A stretch of 64,000 bases of DNA from the NCBI RefSeq assembly GCF_947488715.1, contig NZ_CANLAG010000004.1:186001-250000 (forward strand), read 5' to 3'. Under the pieces are notes generated by a model. The model did not search any database and was not told where the DNA came from. It saw only the letters and a list, made by a program, of their open reading frames with translations. Source of the stretch: an uncultured Tateyamaria sp. GTDB taxonomy: Bacteria > Pseudomonadota > Alphaproteobacteria > Rhodobacterales > Rhodobacteraceae. Positions 7,933 to 17,211 of the stretch are shown one piece after another (the stretch's first letter is position 1; each line of letters begins with the position of its first letter). The position numbers and the translations under genes are program-made.

Positions 7933-9528
7933 TTAGGCTTTCCAGGTCTTTTTGAAGGCGTACCAGTTCATCTGGGGGCCGTTCGGATCACTGGACCAGC
8001 CCTGTACCTTGGTCGAGACCGCATCGACGAAGTCATTGAACATCGGGACGATCAGGCCGCCTTCTTCGTTCAGCATGCGACCCATCTTGGAGTAGATTTT
8101 CTTGCGCTTGCCTTCGTCCAGTTCGGCGCGGGCTGCGAGCAGCATCTCGTCGAACTCGGGACGTTTCCAGCGCGTGTCGTTCCAGTCGGCAGTGGACAGA
8201 TAGGCCGTGGTGTACATCTGGTCCTGCACCGGGCGACCGCCCCAGTAGGAGCAGCAGAAGGGTTGCACGTTCCACACTTCGGACCAGTATCCATCGTTCG
8301 GCTCACGCTTGATTTCCAGCGGGATGCCGGCGGCTTGGGCCGACTGCTGGAACAGGGCGGCGGCATCGACCGCACCGGGGAAGGCACCGTCAGCGGTGCG
8401 CAGGATGATAGGCGAGCCATCGTGGCCTGACTTCTTGTAGTGCTCGGCCGCTTTTTCCAGGTCGAACGCGCGCTGCGGGATGGTTTCGTCAAAGAGCGGG
8501 TACGCCGCGTTGATAGGAATATCGTTCCCGACAGAGCCGTAGCCTTGCAGGATCTTGTCGACCATTTCCTGACGGTTGAGCGCGTATTTCAGCGCCAGAC
8601 GCAGTTCCTGGTTGTCGAAAGGTGCGGTGTCGATATGCGCGATGAACACATAGTGGCCGCGACCTGCTGTCGACAGCACGTCGATGGTGGGCGCGCGGTC
8701 CAGCAGTTTGGCGATCTTGGGCTCGACCCGGTTGATCGTGTCGACCTGACCCGATTGCAGGGCTGCCGTCCGGGCGGTGGCGTCGTTCAGAACGATGACT
8801 TCGACCGTGTCGTAGTGGGCAATGGTCGACTGATCGCCACCCCAGTAGTCGTCGCGGCGCTTGGCCACCATGCGCACGCCGGGCTCGTCGCTTTCGAGGA
8901 CGTAGGCGCCGGTGCCGATGGCTGCCGTCGGGTCGTCAAAGCCACCGCCGGGTTGGATCATCAGGTGGTAGTCGGCCATCAGATAGGGCAGGTCAGCGTT
9001 GCCGACACCCAGCGTAACCTCGAACACGTCACCGTCGGTGCGCATGCTTTCGATGCCCTGAACGATGCCCAGAGCGCCGGATTTGGAATCTTCGTTGGAG
9101 TGGCGCTCCATGGTCTTCATCACGTCTTCGGATGTGACGGCCTGACCGTTGGAGAATGTGATGCCCTGGCGGATCTTGAAGCGCCATGTCTTGGCGTCGG
9201 CGGAGCCTTCCCAGCTTTCTGCGACGAGACCAGAGAGAGAGCCGTCGGCTTCGACCTCAACGAGGCCTTCGCCCCAAAGCTGGCCACCGGCGATCGGCAC
9301 ATCGGATGCCCATGTGGCGGGGTCTTGGCTGTTGGTGGATTCGCCCCCCTGCACACCCATTTTGAAAGTGCCGCCCGCAACAGGCGTCGCGGCCTGCGCC
9401 GTCCCGGCCAGCATCGACGTGGCGACAGCGGCGGTGACACCCAAGGCGGCGGCCTTGGTCATAAATTCACGACGTGACATCGTGCCTGCCGCAACGCGTG
9501 CGGACAGGGTTTCGAGTTCTTTCGACAT
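7933..9528 (-). CDS. ABC transporter substrate-binding protein, family 5 (peptide-type), Tat-exported
   Basis: A 531-residue periplasmic binding protein of the SBP_bac_5 family. The start at 9528 (MSKELETL) is supported by GGGAGA upstream; an extension to 9597 is possible but lacks support. The N-terminus carries a twin-arginine signal (MSRREFMTKAAALG, about residues 17-30) ending near AGTAQA, so export is probably by Tat. It has typical family 5 features such as NSQDPATW early and the LALKYALNRQEMVDKILQGYG region. It delivers the ligand to the permease pair encoded downstream. Ligand identity is unknown; the adjacent amidase/esterase-type CocE hydrolase suggests an amide- or ester-containing compound. 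Confidence 0.93.
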   Translation of the reverse strand: MSKELETLSARVAAGTMSRREFMTKAAALGVTAAVATSMLAGTAQAATPVAGGTFKMGVQGGESTNSQDPATWASDVPIAGGQLWGEGLVEVEADGSLSGLVAESWEGSADAKTWRFKIRQGITFSNGQAVTSEDVMKTMERHSNEDSKSGALGIVQGIESMRTDGDVFEVTLGVGNADLPYLMADYHLMIQPGGGFDDPTAAIGTGAYVLESDEPGVRMVAKRRDDYWGGDQSTIAHYDTVEVIVLNDATARTAALQSGQVDTINRVEPKIAKLLDRAPTIDVLSTAGRGHYVFIAHIDTAPFDNQELRLALKYALNRQEMVDKILQGYGSVGNDIPINAAYPLFDETIPQRAFDLEKAAEHYKKSGHDGSPIILRTADGAFPGAVDAAALFQQSAQAAGIPLEIKREPNDGYWSEVWNVQPFCCSYWGGRPVQDQMYTTAYLSTADWNDTRWKRPEFDEMLLAARAELDEGKRKKIYSKMGRMLNEEGGLIVPMFNDFVDAVSTKVQGWSSDPNGPQMNWYAFKKTWKA

Positions 9529-9656
9529 TGTGGTCTCCCGGTTGGCGTCCCGCGTCTTTGCGCGGATTATGAGTGGTGATGCCCGAAGGTTAAGCATTTG
9601 CCGCCTGCTCGCAAGGGCTAATCCCCCCGTTGTGGCCGGGGCTGTCGCGGTATCAC

Positions 9657-11642
9657 CTAGATTTCATTGCGTGGAATGGCGTCGGTGATCTCTCGGAGAT
9701 GGATGCGTTTGTCGTTCTCGAAGGCTTCGAGACTTGCGCGCAGATGGAAATGGGTGGCGTCGGACCACATCTCGCTGTGGGTCTCGGTGCGCAGACGGAC
9801 CCCGTCGCGCTCCAGCTCGTCGGTCCAGTGACAGGTGCCACGGGCCGACAGCGGGTCGTCGGGGTGGATGGACCAGCGTTCGCGGGCCACTGATCCCGAA
9901 ATCAGACCATGGTCCAGATCGCGGACCTTGCCGAAGTCGTCTTCGATCACCAGCGTCACCATCCCGGTGGTCATATCCGTTTCTTCGCGGCGGGTGTGGG
10001 CCTCGGGGCGCAGGGTTTCCGTCTGCCATGGCGGGGCCGCATCGGGCGGTGGAAAGGTTGGCCGTGGCTGGTCGCCCGTGGGATGCGGGATCGACAGTGA
10101 ACCGGCATTGATTTGCAGAGTTGCGGCCTGTGGGGCGGGCCAGACAAGTGGCCAGTAGGCCGTGCTGATCGCGATCGCGACGCGGTGACCGGCTGGTACG
10201 GTATACCCGATGTGGTCGAGTGCCAGTGCGATGTCCACGGGTGTATCCACGGGCATTGGCGCGGGGTTGGCCGACCCGTCGCGATGGCTGAGGTTCAGCA
10301 CGCCATAGGTGATGCGCGTGCTGGCACCATCGGGATGGATGTGGTTCAGGCGGACCGCGATTTGTCCCTGCGGCTGCTCCGACGACAGGGTCAGTTGCAC
10401 CTTGGGCGCGCCAAGGATGCTCAGATCCTGATCCAGCACCTCGCTCGTCCAGCAGGCCGACATCGCATCATCTGTGCGCTGGTCGCCCGGCAGTTCCGGG
10501 CCCAGCCATATGGCGCAGTATTCACCGGCAGCGCGTCCCGTATCGGCGGGTGAGGCCACTGTCGTCGGGGTCCGCATCGGCGCGTCGGGTCCCAGTGTGC
10601 CGCCATCTTTCAGATGCATTGTGGTGCCTGACTGCTGCGCGTTCTGCGCCTGCCCGACCCAATGGCCCGCACGTTCGGTGTACCACCGCGCCGGGCGTAC
10701 GCCGTCCATCACATAGGCGCGCAGGTCCGGGTCGTCTTCGACGCCAGTGTCCACGCCCTTGAGCCAGCGATCCCACCAACGCAACGCCTCTTGCAGAAAA
10801 CCGATGCGCGGTTCGGGCACGGCAAAGTGCGGGTATTTGTGGACCCAAGGTCCGATGATACCCTTGGCACCCGGCAGCGCGTTGACCAATTGCGGCACGG
10901 CGTTCTTGTAGGCGTCACCCCAGCCGCCCACGGCCATCACTTTGGCCTTGATCGTGTCGTAGCTTTCGATCACCGAGCCATGTTGCCAATAGGCGTCGCG
11001 GGTCTGGTGGCGCAGCCATGTGCTTGGCAGGAATGGCTCGTTCTCCAACCGCTCCAGCCACATCTCGCGCCAGTCGGGGCGCAGGGCAGGGTCGGGCGCG
11101 CGGGACGAGTAGCTCCACATCGTGGCGCCCCAGCCGAGGTTTTCATTCAGCAGGCAGCCGCCCTTGTAGTGGATGTCGTCGGCAAAGCGGTCGACGGTCG
11201 AACACAGCGTAATGATCGCCTTGAGCGCATCGGGTGCCATGGCTGCGACCTGAAGGCTGTTGAACCCGCCCCAGCTGATCCCCATCATACCCACGTGGCC
11301 GTTGCACCACGGCTGAGCAGCGGCCCATTTGATCACCGATACGGCGTCGTCCAGTTCGGTCTGGGTGTATTCATCCGCCATCAACCCGTGGCTGTCGCCA
11401 TTGCCGCGCATGTCCACGCGCAGGCAGGCATAGCCGCGCGCCGCGAAATAGGGATGGGTGAGCGCATCGCGGCCGCAGGTGCCGTCGCGTTTGCGATAGG
11501 GCAGGTGTTCGAGGATCACCGGCACCGGATCGTCCGTCGCATCCACGGGCCGCCACATGCGGGCGGACAGACGGGTGCCGTCGGGCATGATGATGCCCAG
11601 ATCGGCCTCTTCTTCGATGTCGCGGAGGGTGTCTTGTGTCAT
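9657..11642 (-). CDS. CocE/NonD family hydrolase (X-Pro dipeptidyl-peptidase S15 type)
   Basis: A 661-residue alpha/beta-hydrolase of the CocE/NonD family. The catalytic triad is visible: Ser 123 in GISWGG, Asp 243 in GGWGDAY and His 268 in GPWVHKYPH. The C-terminal half forms the jelly-roll domain typical of these enzymes (about 330-560), followed by an extra roughly 100-residue tail with an immunoglobulin-like pattern. There is no signal peptide, so it should act in the cytoplasm on imported substrate. It is upstream of, and on the same strand as, the peptide-type ABC importer, which suggests uptake coupled to ester or amide hydrolysis. Actual substrate unknown. Confidence 0.88.
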   Translation of the reverse strand: MTQDTLRDIEEEADLGIIMPDGTRLSARMWRPVDATDDPVPVILEHLPYRKRDGTCGRDALTHPYFAARGYACLRVDMRGNGDSHGLMADEYTQTELDDAVSVIKWAAAQPWCNGHVGMMGISWGGFNSLQVAAMAPDALKAIITLCSTVDRFADDIHYKGGCLLNENLGWGATMWSYSSRAPDPALRPDWREMWLERLENEPFLPSTWLRHQTRDAYWQHGSVIESYDTIKAKVMAVGGWGDAYKNAVPQLVNALPGAKGIIGPWVHKYPHFAVPEPRIGFLQEALRWWDRWLKGVDTGVEDDPDLRAYVMDGVRPARWYTERAGHWVGQAQNAQQSGTTMHLKDGGTLGPDAPMRTPTTVASPADTGRAAGEYCAIWLGPELPGDQRTDDAMSACWTSEVLDQDLSILGAPKVQLTLSSEQPQGQIAVRLNHIHPDGASTRITYGVLNLSHRDGSANPAPMPVDTPVDIALALDHIGYTVPAGHRVAIAISTAYWPLVWPAPQAATLQINAGSLSIPHPTGDQPRPTFPPPDAAPPWQTETLRPEAHTRREETDMTTGMVTLVIEDDFGKVRDLDHGLISGSVARERWSIHPDDPLSARGTCHWTDELERDGVRLRTETHSEMWSDATHFHLRASLEAFENDKRIHLREITDAIPRNEI

Positions 11643-11696
11643 GCCCGCAGCGTTGAACGCCCCACCGCCCCTGTCAAGCGGCGTAACGGGCGATGC

Positions 11697-12806
11697 TCAG
11701 TCCGCCTTGTGCGCGATCAGCAGGTCCATGACATTGGTGCCGGTTGGACCGGTTTTGATCAGAGCGCCCCGATTGGCCAGCCAAGGGTAGGCATCCGCAC
11801 GTGCCAGCGCGTCATGGCCGCTGTCGGTCCAGGTGTCGCCGTCGATCAATGCACCGGCGGCGTCTGTTGGTCCGTCGGTGCCGTCCGTCCCCGCAACGAG
11901 GATGCGCAGACCGGATGTGCCCGCGATCTCGCGTGCAAGCCCGAGGGCCAGCGCCATGTTGCGGCCACCCATGCCGGGCGCTTCGGGCAACTGGACAACG
12001 GGTTCACCGCCCATGACGTGCAGGCCGGGCGCACCCGCCTTGAGTGCGGCGGCGATGCGTGGGGCCAATACGGTGACATCATCATAGAGGGTTTCGGCGT
12101 TGGTCTGCGTCGTAATGGGGCTGGCGGCGGCCACGGCATCGCGGGCAATGGCGTTGCTGGCGACAATGCGGGCGGCAAAGTCAAATGGCGCATCTGCCGG
12201 TGCATCACCGATCCCTGACCCGATGGTTGCCAACCTGTCCCCTTCGACATCCGACAGCGCCAGCGTGGTGACTGTTGCACCGCCAAAGCCCGCCAACAGC
12301 TTGCCGCCCTTGATCTGTGACCTTTGGGTGCGCAGCGTGTTCATCTCTCCGATAGGCGCGCCAGAGGCCAACAGCGCATTGGTGTCAGCCTTGAGTGTGT
12401 CGAGGGTCATGCCATCCGGCAGCACTTCGGCGAGGGCAGAGGCACCGCCGGACACAAGCATCAAGAGGTTGGACCCCGGCTGTGCGCTCGCCACGGCCTC
12501 TTGCAATGCGCGACCTGCCACCATCGAGGCATCATCCGGCACGGGGTGCGCGGCCTCGATCACATGCGCATGGGCGGGGGCATCCGCGCCGTGGTGGTAC
12601 TTGGTCACAATCAGGCACGGGGCGTTTGGCCAGGTCTGTGCCGCCGGTTTTGCCATGGCCACGGCGGCCTTGCCGACGGCGATGATGCGGTCGGGCGCAG
12701 GCAACGGATCGCTGTTGAGGCTGCGCGCCACGGCCCTGTCACCACGCACGGCATCCACACCAGCCCACCAAAGTTTCAGCAGATCGACCGCTTCCGACAT
12801 CGTCAT
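11697..12806 (-). CDS. glycerate 2-kinase / MOFRL family protein
   Basis: A 369-residue protein with the N-terminal GckA/TtuD kinase domain (VGKAAVAMAKPA, LMLVSGGASAL, about residues 42-120) and the C-terminal MOFRL domain (about 245-360, with GGRNMALALGLAREIAG and AGTDGTDGPTDAAGA). Family members phosphorylate D-glycerate to 2-phosphoglycerate, feeding the serine cycle or glyoxylate disposal. Older annotations call them hydroxypyruvate reductase. The start at 12806 is the first in-frame Met; a second Met two codons on is equally possible. It is monocistronic, 54 nt upstream of the CocE gene on the same strand and divergent from the adhesin gene. Confidence 0.88.
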   Translation of the reverse strand: MTMSEAVDLLKLWWAGVDAVRGDRAVARSLNSDPLPAPDRIIAVGKAAVAMAKPAAQTWPNAPCLIVTKYHHGADAPAHAHVIEAAHPVPDDASMVAGRALQEAVASAQPGSNLLMLVSGGASALAEVLPDGMTLDTLKADTNALLASGAPIGEMNTLRTQRSQIKGGKLLAGFGGATVTTLALSDVEGDRLATIGSGIGDAPADAPFDFAARIVASNAIARDAVAAASPITTQTNAETLYDDVTVLAPRIAAALKAGAPGLHVMGGEPVVQLPEAPGMGGRNMALALGLAREIAGTSGLRILVAGTDGTDGPTDAAGALIDGDTWTDSGHDALARADAYPWLANRGALIKTGPTGTNVMDLLIAHKAD

Positions 12807-13027
12807 GTTCCCCTGTCACACCACTCGGACTGAGTCCGATTCGCCACAATATGTACCGGTAATTGCAGGAAATTGTGATAGCTGGCGAAAAAGACTCTAG
12901 CCCTGGATTCGTGATTCGCGTATCACTGTGGTCACAAAGAGTGGTCAGCACGGCGAAACAAGGCCGGCGACAGCGTAATCAAAGGGACCGCGAAAACGCG
13001 GCCTGAGGCGAGAGTGGTGGTGTTATT
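12807..13027. promoter_or_regulatory. divergent intergenic region with clustered palindromes
   Basis: This 221-nt spacer separates the glycerate kinase and adhesin genes and is richer in A+T than its surroundings. It holds a perfect odd palindrome TCGGACT-G-AGTCCGA (12825-12839), a wide inverted pair TTCGCCA (12840-12846) with TGGCGAA (12883-12889), CACAAT with ATTGTG nested inside that pair, and GTGAT/ATCAC (12911-12926). These are candidate operators for the surface-adhesin locus. The bound regulators cannot be named from sequence. Confidence 0.5.
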
Positions 13028-16000
13028 ATGAAGGCGATTGATTTCGTCGTCCGCGATGGTGCGGGCGCATTGCAGCGTGGAGTCGTGCCAGAGGATGGAA
13101 ACACCTCGATCGGGCTGACCAGCGGACAGGAAATCTCATTGAATTTGCGCCAGATTGATCTGGCGGGCCAGCAGCGGATCGGAAACGATCTGGTCATTAC
13201 GTTGGTCGATGGGCGCACAGTGACGCTCGAAAACTATTTCAACGACGTGGGCGAGACGAACCGGTTGTTCATTTCGGCAGACGGCTACCTGAACGAGGTG
13301 GCCTTTGTTGAAACGACGGATGGTGAGTTGTTTGCACAGTTCGGGCCGACCGAGCAGTGGGGCAAGTGGAGCCCGTCGGATGATCTGATCTATCTTGGCC
13401 GCACCGAGGTCGCGCAAATTGGCGCGCCGGTCGGTGGCGACGAAGAGGTGTCGATGTTGGGCGCTGCCCTGCTCGGGGGCGGCGGTCTGGCCGGTCTGGG
13501 CGCGGGTGCTGCGGCAGTCGGTGGTGCCGCGCTGGTCGCTGGTGGCGGCGGCGGTGGTGGAGGCGGTGGTAATCCGCCCGCTCCGCCCGCAGATCCCACC
13601 GTGGACGGCGTGGGTACGACAACTGACGTTGGCGGCGATGATACAACAACCCACACCGTAACGGTGACAGGCACGGGCGAGCCCGGCGACACCGTCGAAG
13701 TGGACGCAGGCGGCGAAACCGTCACCACAGTGATTGGCGATGACGGCACATGGGAAACCGTGTTCGAAGGCGACACCTTCCCGCCGGACGGCACAATTGT
13801 TCCTGTTGTGGTTGTCACGCATCCTGATGGCACCGAAACAACGCTGACTGGCCCTGAATTCGTGATCGACACCGTCGGTCCCGCCGTGTCCATCGACACA
13901 GGCGTCGAAAGCGTGGGCCACGTGGTCAACGAAGAAGAGCTTGCCGGTGGTGTTACGCTGACAGGCACGGGCGAGGCGGGTGCAACGCTGGAAATCACCA
14001 TTGAAGGTGTGACGCAGACCACAATCGTCGAAGACGACGGCACATGGGCCGCCACCTGGGAGCCGGGAACGCTGCCCGAGGGTGAGTACGGCACCGGTGT
14101 GACAATCGTGGCCTCTGACAGCTTTGGCAACACAACCACCGTGACCGACCAGCTGGTTGTCGACACAATTGCCGAACTGACGATCAACACGGCGACTGTC
14201 GAGGGCGACGGTACAGTCAACGCAGCCGAGGCATCGGATGGCATTACGCTGACCGGCACGGCACAGGCCGGATCGAGCGTCGAAGTGACGTTCAACGGTG
14301 TGACGCAAACCGCGACAGTGGCCGCGGACGGCAGCTGGACCGTGGATTTCGCTGCGGGTGACATCCCGTCGGGCGAAACCGAGGTGACCGTTTCTGCGGT
14401 GGCCACGGATGCTGCGGGTAACACAACCACCGCGTCTGGTACGATCATGGTCGATACCGTGACCGAGGTGACCATCAACACGGCGGGCATCGAAGGCGAC
14501 GGCGTGATCAACGCGGCTGAGGCTGCCGATGGTGTGACGCTGACAGGCACGGCGCAGGCCGGGGCCAGCGTTGACGTTACATTCAACGGTGTGACACGGA
14601 CCACGACTGCAGATGCCGACGGCAACTGGAGCGCGGATTTCACCGCAGCCGAAATTCCAACCGGTGAAACAGACGTGACAATCACCGCTGTGGCAACCGA
14701 TCTGGCAGGCAACACCGCCACGGCCACCGGCATCGTCATGGTCGACACAGTCACCGAAGTGACCATCGCCACCGGCGCGGTCGAAGGGGACGGCACGGTG
14801 AACGCAGCCGAGGCGGCGGACGGCATCACGCTGACCGGCACCGCTCAGGCGGGTGCAACTGTGGCCGTGACGTTCAACGGGATCACCCGTGACGCCACCG
14901 TTGACGCCAATGGCAACTGGAGCGCGACCTACACTGCCGCCGAAGTGCCGACAGGCGAAACGCAGGCCACTGTGACGGCTGTTTCCACCGATGCGGCTGG
15001 CAACAGCGCGACAGCCGCCGGCACAGTCAACATCGACACCGTCACAGACGTGACCGTGAACACGGCCAATGTCGAAGGCGACGGCGTGGTCAACGCCGCC
15101 GAAGCCGCTGATGGCATCAGCCTGACCGGCACGGCGCAGCCCGGCTCCAGCGTCGAGGTCACCTTTAACGGTGTCACACGCACAGCCACCGTGGACGCGT
15201 CCGGCAACTGGACTGCCGATTTCCTCGCCAGCGAGATCCCGTCGGGTGAAACGCAGGCATCGGTTACTGCAGTCGCCACAGATGCGGCGGGCAACACCGC
15301 GACAGCAACCGGCACGGTCGACGTGGACACATTGGTCAACGCGCTTGGCTTTACCTCAACGGCAGGTGGGGCGGATGCAACGCTCAACGCGACCGAGGCG
15401 GCATCGGGTCTGGTGGTCACAGGTGTGACTGAACCGGGGTCCACCGTCGTCGTGCAGCTTGGTAATGCGACCAGCACCGCGATTGTGGCCGCTGACGGCA
15501 CATGGACCGCCAGCTTTGCCAGCGGTGCGATCCCGCAGGGGACATACACCACCGAATTGGTGGCTTCGGCCACGGATGCGGCGGGCAACACCCGTGAGAC
15601 AACCCAATCGGTCAGCGTCGATACCGAAGCCAGCGTTCTGACCCTCGACGGTCCGGTCGAAGGCGACGACATCATCAACGGCGCCGAAGCCAGCGACGGC
15701 GTGGTCCTGTCCGGCACCGCCGATCCGGGTGCAACCGTCAGCGTCACGCTGGGCGGTGTCACCCATCAGGTGGTCGCCAATGGCAACGGCGTCTGGCAGG
15801 CGTTCTACACCGCCGCTGAAATCACGCCCGGCACCTATGACGCCGACATCACCGCAACCACAACGGATGCGGCTGGCAACGTGGCCACAGTGACTGACAC
15901 GGTCCACGTGGACACACGGGTCGACAACCTGTCGGTCGCCGCTGACGTGATCGAAGGCGACAATGTCATCTCCGAAGCAGAGCGGGTCGACGGCGTTGTT

Positions 16001-17080
16001 CTGACCGGCACAACTGAACCCGGATCGAGCGTCACTGTGACACTCGGGACCGAAACGGTGCAGGCCATCGTGGATGCCAATGGCAACTGGCAAGCGCCCT
16101 TCGCGGCCAGCCAAGTGCCACAGGGTGAATATGTGACTGACGTGTCGGTGACAGCCACCGACGTGGCCGGGAACGTGGCAACTGTGACTGACACCGTGCG
16201 CGTCGACACGCTGGTCAACCAGCTCGACATTCAGGACACGGTGACCAGCGACGATGTGATCAGCGGCCCAGAGGCACGCGACGGCATCGCACTAGGTGGT
16301 CAGGTAGAGCCGGGTTCGACCGTCATGGTCGACTTCAACGGCACGGTCCTTGCGGCCACTGTAGACGCGGCAGGCAACTGGTCGCTGGACATCCCGCCAT
16401 CGGCCATTCCGCCCGGCGAATACGATGCCGCGATCACCGTGATGGCAACAGACTCGGTGGGCAACACCGAAACACTGGCCGACACGCTGCGCATCGACAC
16501 CGAAGCACCCGAAGGTCCCGTCATCGCCAGCTTTACCCGCGACGGCGACGGCATCCGGGGCATCTCGACCGATCAGAGCGAAGGCGACCTTGCCGTGGCG
16601 CAGGTCAATGGCGACGGTTCCGTCACCGAAGTGGCGGCGACACAAGTCGACATCGACGTGCTGAACGAGACGAACTTCCAGTTCCAGACAAACGTGCCGG
16701 ATGGCTCGCATCTGGTTGTCACCTCCGAAGATGCGGCGGGCAACACCCGCGGCACCTACGTGGTGCTCGACGATGAAAGCGCGAATTCCAGCGTGGACCT
16801 GTCGAACCCGGCGCTCGGCAACTACCAGATCGAAGCGGTGGAACTGCAATTCGCCGAAGAGGCCAACCTGACCATCACCGAGGCGCAGCTTGTCGGGCTG
16901 TCGGACAGCACCAACACGCTGACCATCCACGGCGGCAGCGACGACACGGTGACCATCGCAGGTGCAAACCTGACCGGGACCACCAACGTCGATGGCCAGA
17001 CCTACGATGTCTATTCGCTGGGCACCGAAGGCACGGTCATCCTGGACGACGACATCACGGTCAACACAGCCATCGGCTGA
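13028..17080 (+). CDS. BapA-like large surface adhesin with tandem bacterial Ig-like repeats
   Basis: A 1350-residue protein, probably a type I secreted biofilm adhesin. Residues 1-125 resemble the BapA-prefix domain (MKAIDFVVRDGAGAL, IGLTSGQEISL). A Gly/Ala-rich hydrophobic segment with a run of Gly follows (about 150-187). Then come about ten Ig-like units, each ending in (V/I)DT and carrying GxGDGxxNAAEA, LTGTAQAG, DGNW and ATDAAGN motifs. A distinct C-terminal domain (about 1160-1350) ends in TVILDDDITVNTAIG, as in type I secretion targets. There is no cleavable N-terminal signal, and no RTX nonapeptides are seen. The three exporter genes follow directly, which supports the assignment. 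Confidence 0.88.
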   Translation: MKAIDFVVRDGAGALQRGVVPEDGNTSIGLTSGQEISLNLRQIDLAGQQRIGNDLVITLVDGRTVTLENYFNDVGETNRLFISADGYLNEVAFVETTDGELFAQFGPTEQWGKWSPSDDLIYLGRTEVAQIGAPVGGDEEVSMLGAALLGGGGLAGLGAGAAAVGGAALVAGGGGGGGGGGNPPAPPADPTVDGVGTTTDVGGDDTTTHTVTVTGTGEPGDTVEVDAGGETVTTVIGDDGTWETVFEGDTFPPDGTIVPVVVVTHPDGTETTLTGPEFVIDTVGPAVSIDTGVESVGHVVNEEELAGGVTLTGTGEAGATLEITIEGVTQTTIVEDDGTWAATWEPGTLPEGEYGTGVTIVASDSFGNTTTVTDQLVVDTIAELTINTATVEGDGTVNAAEASDGITLTGTAQAGSSVEVTFNGVTQTATVAADGSWTVDFAAGDIPSGETEVTVSAVATDAAGNTTTASGTIMVDTVTEVTINTAGIEGDGVINAAEAADGVTLTGTAQAGASVDVTFNGVTRTTTADADGNWSADFTAAEIPTGETDVTITAVATDLAGNTATATGIVMVDTVTEVTIATGAVEGDGTVNAAEAADGITLTGTAQAGATVAVTFNGITRDATVDANGNWSATYTAAEVPTGETQATVTAVSTDAAGNSATAAGTVNIDTVTDVTVNTANVEGDGVVNAAEAADGISLTGTAQPGSSVEVTFNGVTRTATVDASGNWTADFLASEIPSGETQASVTAVATDAAGNTATATGTVDVDTLVNALGFTSTAGGADATLNATEAASGLVVTGVTEPGSTVVVQLGNATSTAIVAADGTWTASFASGAIPQGTYTTELVASATDAAGNTRETTQSVSVDTEASVLTLDGPVEGDDIINGAEASDGVVLSGTADPGATVSVTLGGVTHQVVANGNGVWQAFYTAAEITPGTYDADITATTTDAAGNVATVTDTVHVDTRVDNLSVAADVIEGDNVISEAERVDGVVLTGTTEPGSSVTVTLGTETVQAIVDANGNWQAPFAASQVPQGEYVTDVSVTATDVAGNVATVTDTVRVDTLVNQLDIQDTVTSDDVISGPEARDGIALGGQVEPGSTVMVDFNGTVLAATVDAAGNWSLDIPPSAIPPGEYDAAITVMATDSVGNTETLADTLRIDTEAPEGPVIASFTRDGDGIRGISTDQSEGDLAVAQVNGDGSVTEVAATQVDIDVLNETNFQFQTNVPDGSHLVVTSEDAAGNTRGTYVVLDDESANSSVDLSNPALGNYQIEAVELQFAEEANLTITEAQLVGLSDSTNTLTIHGGSDDTVTIAGANLTGTTNVDGQTYDVYSLGTEGTVILDDDITVNTAIG
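13865..16493 (+). repeat. tandem 291/294-nt Ig-like coding repeats
   Basis: The (V/I)DT codons recur at 13865, 14159, 14450, 14741, 15032, 15323, 15617, 15908, 16202 and 16493. Successive spacings are therefore 291 or 294 nt (97 or 98 codons). Units starting at 14159-15032 are the most alike at the protein level, suggesting recent duplication; flanking units are more diverged. Confidence 0.9.
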
Positions 17081-17211
17081 TAACGAAACTTTCACTGGGC
17101 AAGCAACAACAAGAACAAATCGAGCATTTTCCAGCAAGACAAGAGGCGCGGACCGGGTTCCGCAACCGCGCCCACCTCCAAAAAACGATAAACCCGAAAC
17201 GGGGCAGGACT

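Noticed and set aside
10662-12218. A 518-codon plus-strand open frame
   Set aside because: It is antisense to the CocE-type and glycerate kinase genes, both complete with catalytic motifs.
13390-14841. A repetitive Val/Ser/Pro-rich minus-strand frame of 483 codons
   Set aside because: Mirror of the Ig-repeat adhesin gene; its repeats follow from the coding repeats on the other strand.
14159-16493. Regularly spaced repeats that might be a CRISPR array
   Set aside because: The period is 291/294 nt and the repeats are codons of Ig-like domains in one long frame; there are no short repeats with unique spacers and no cas genes.
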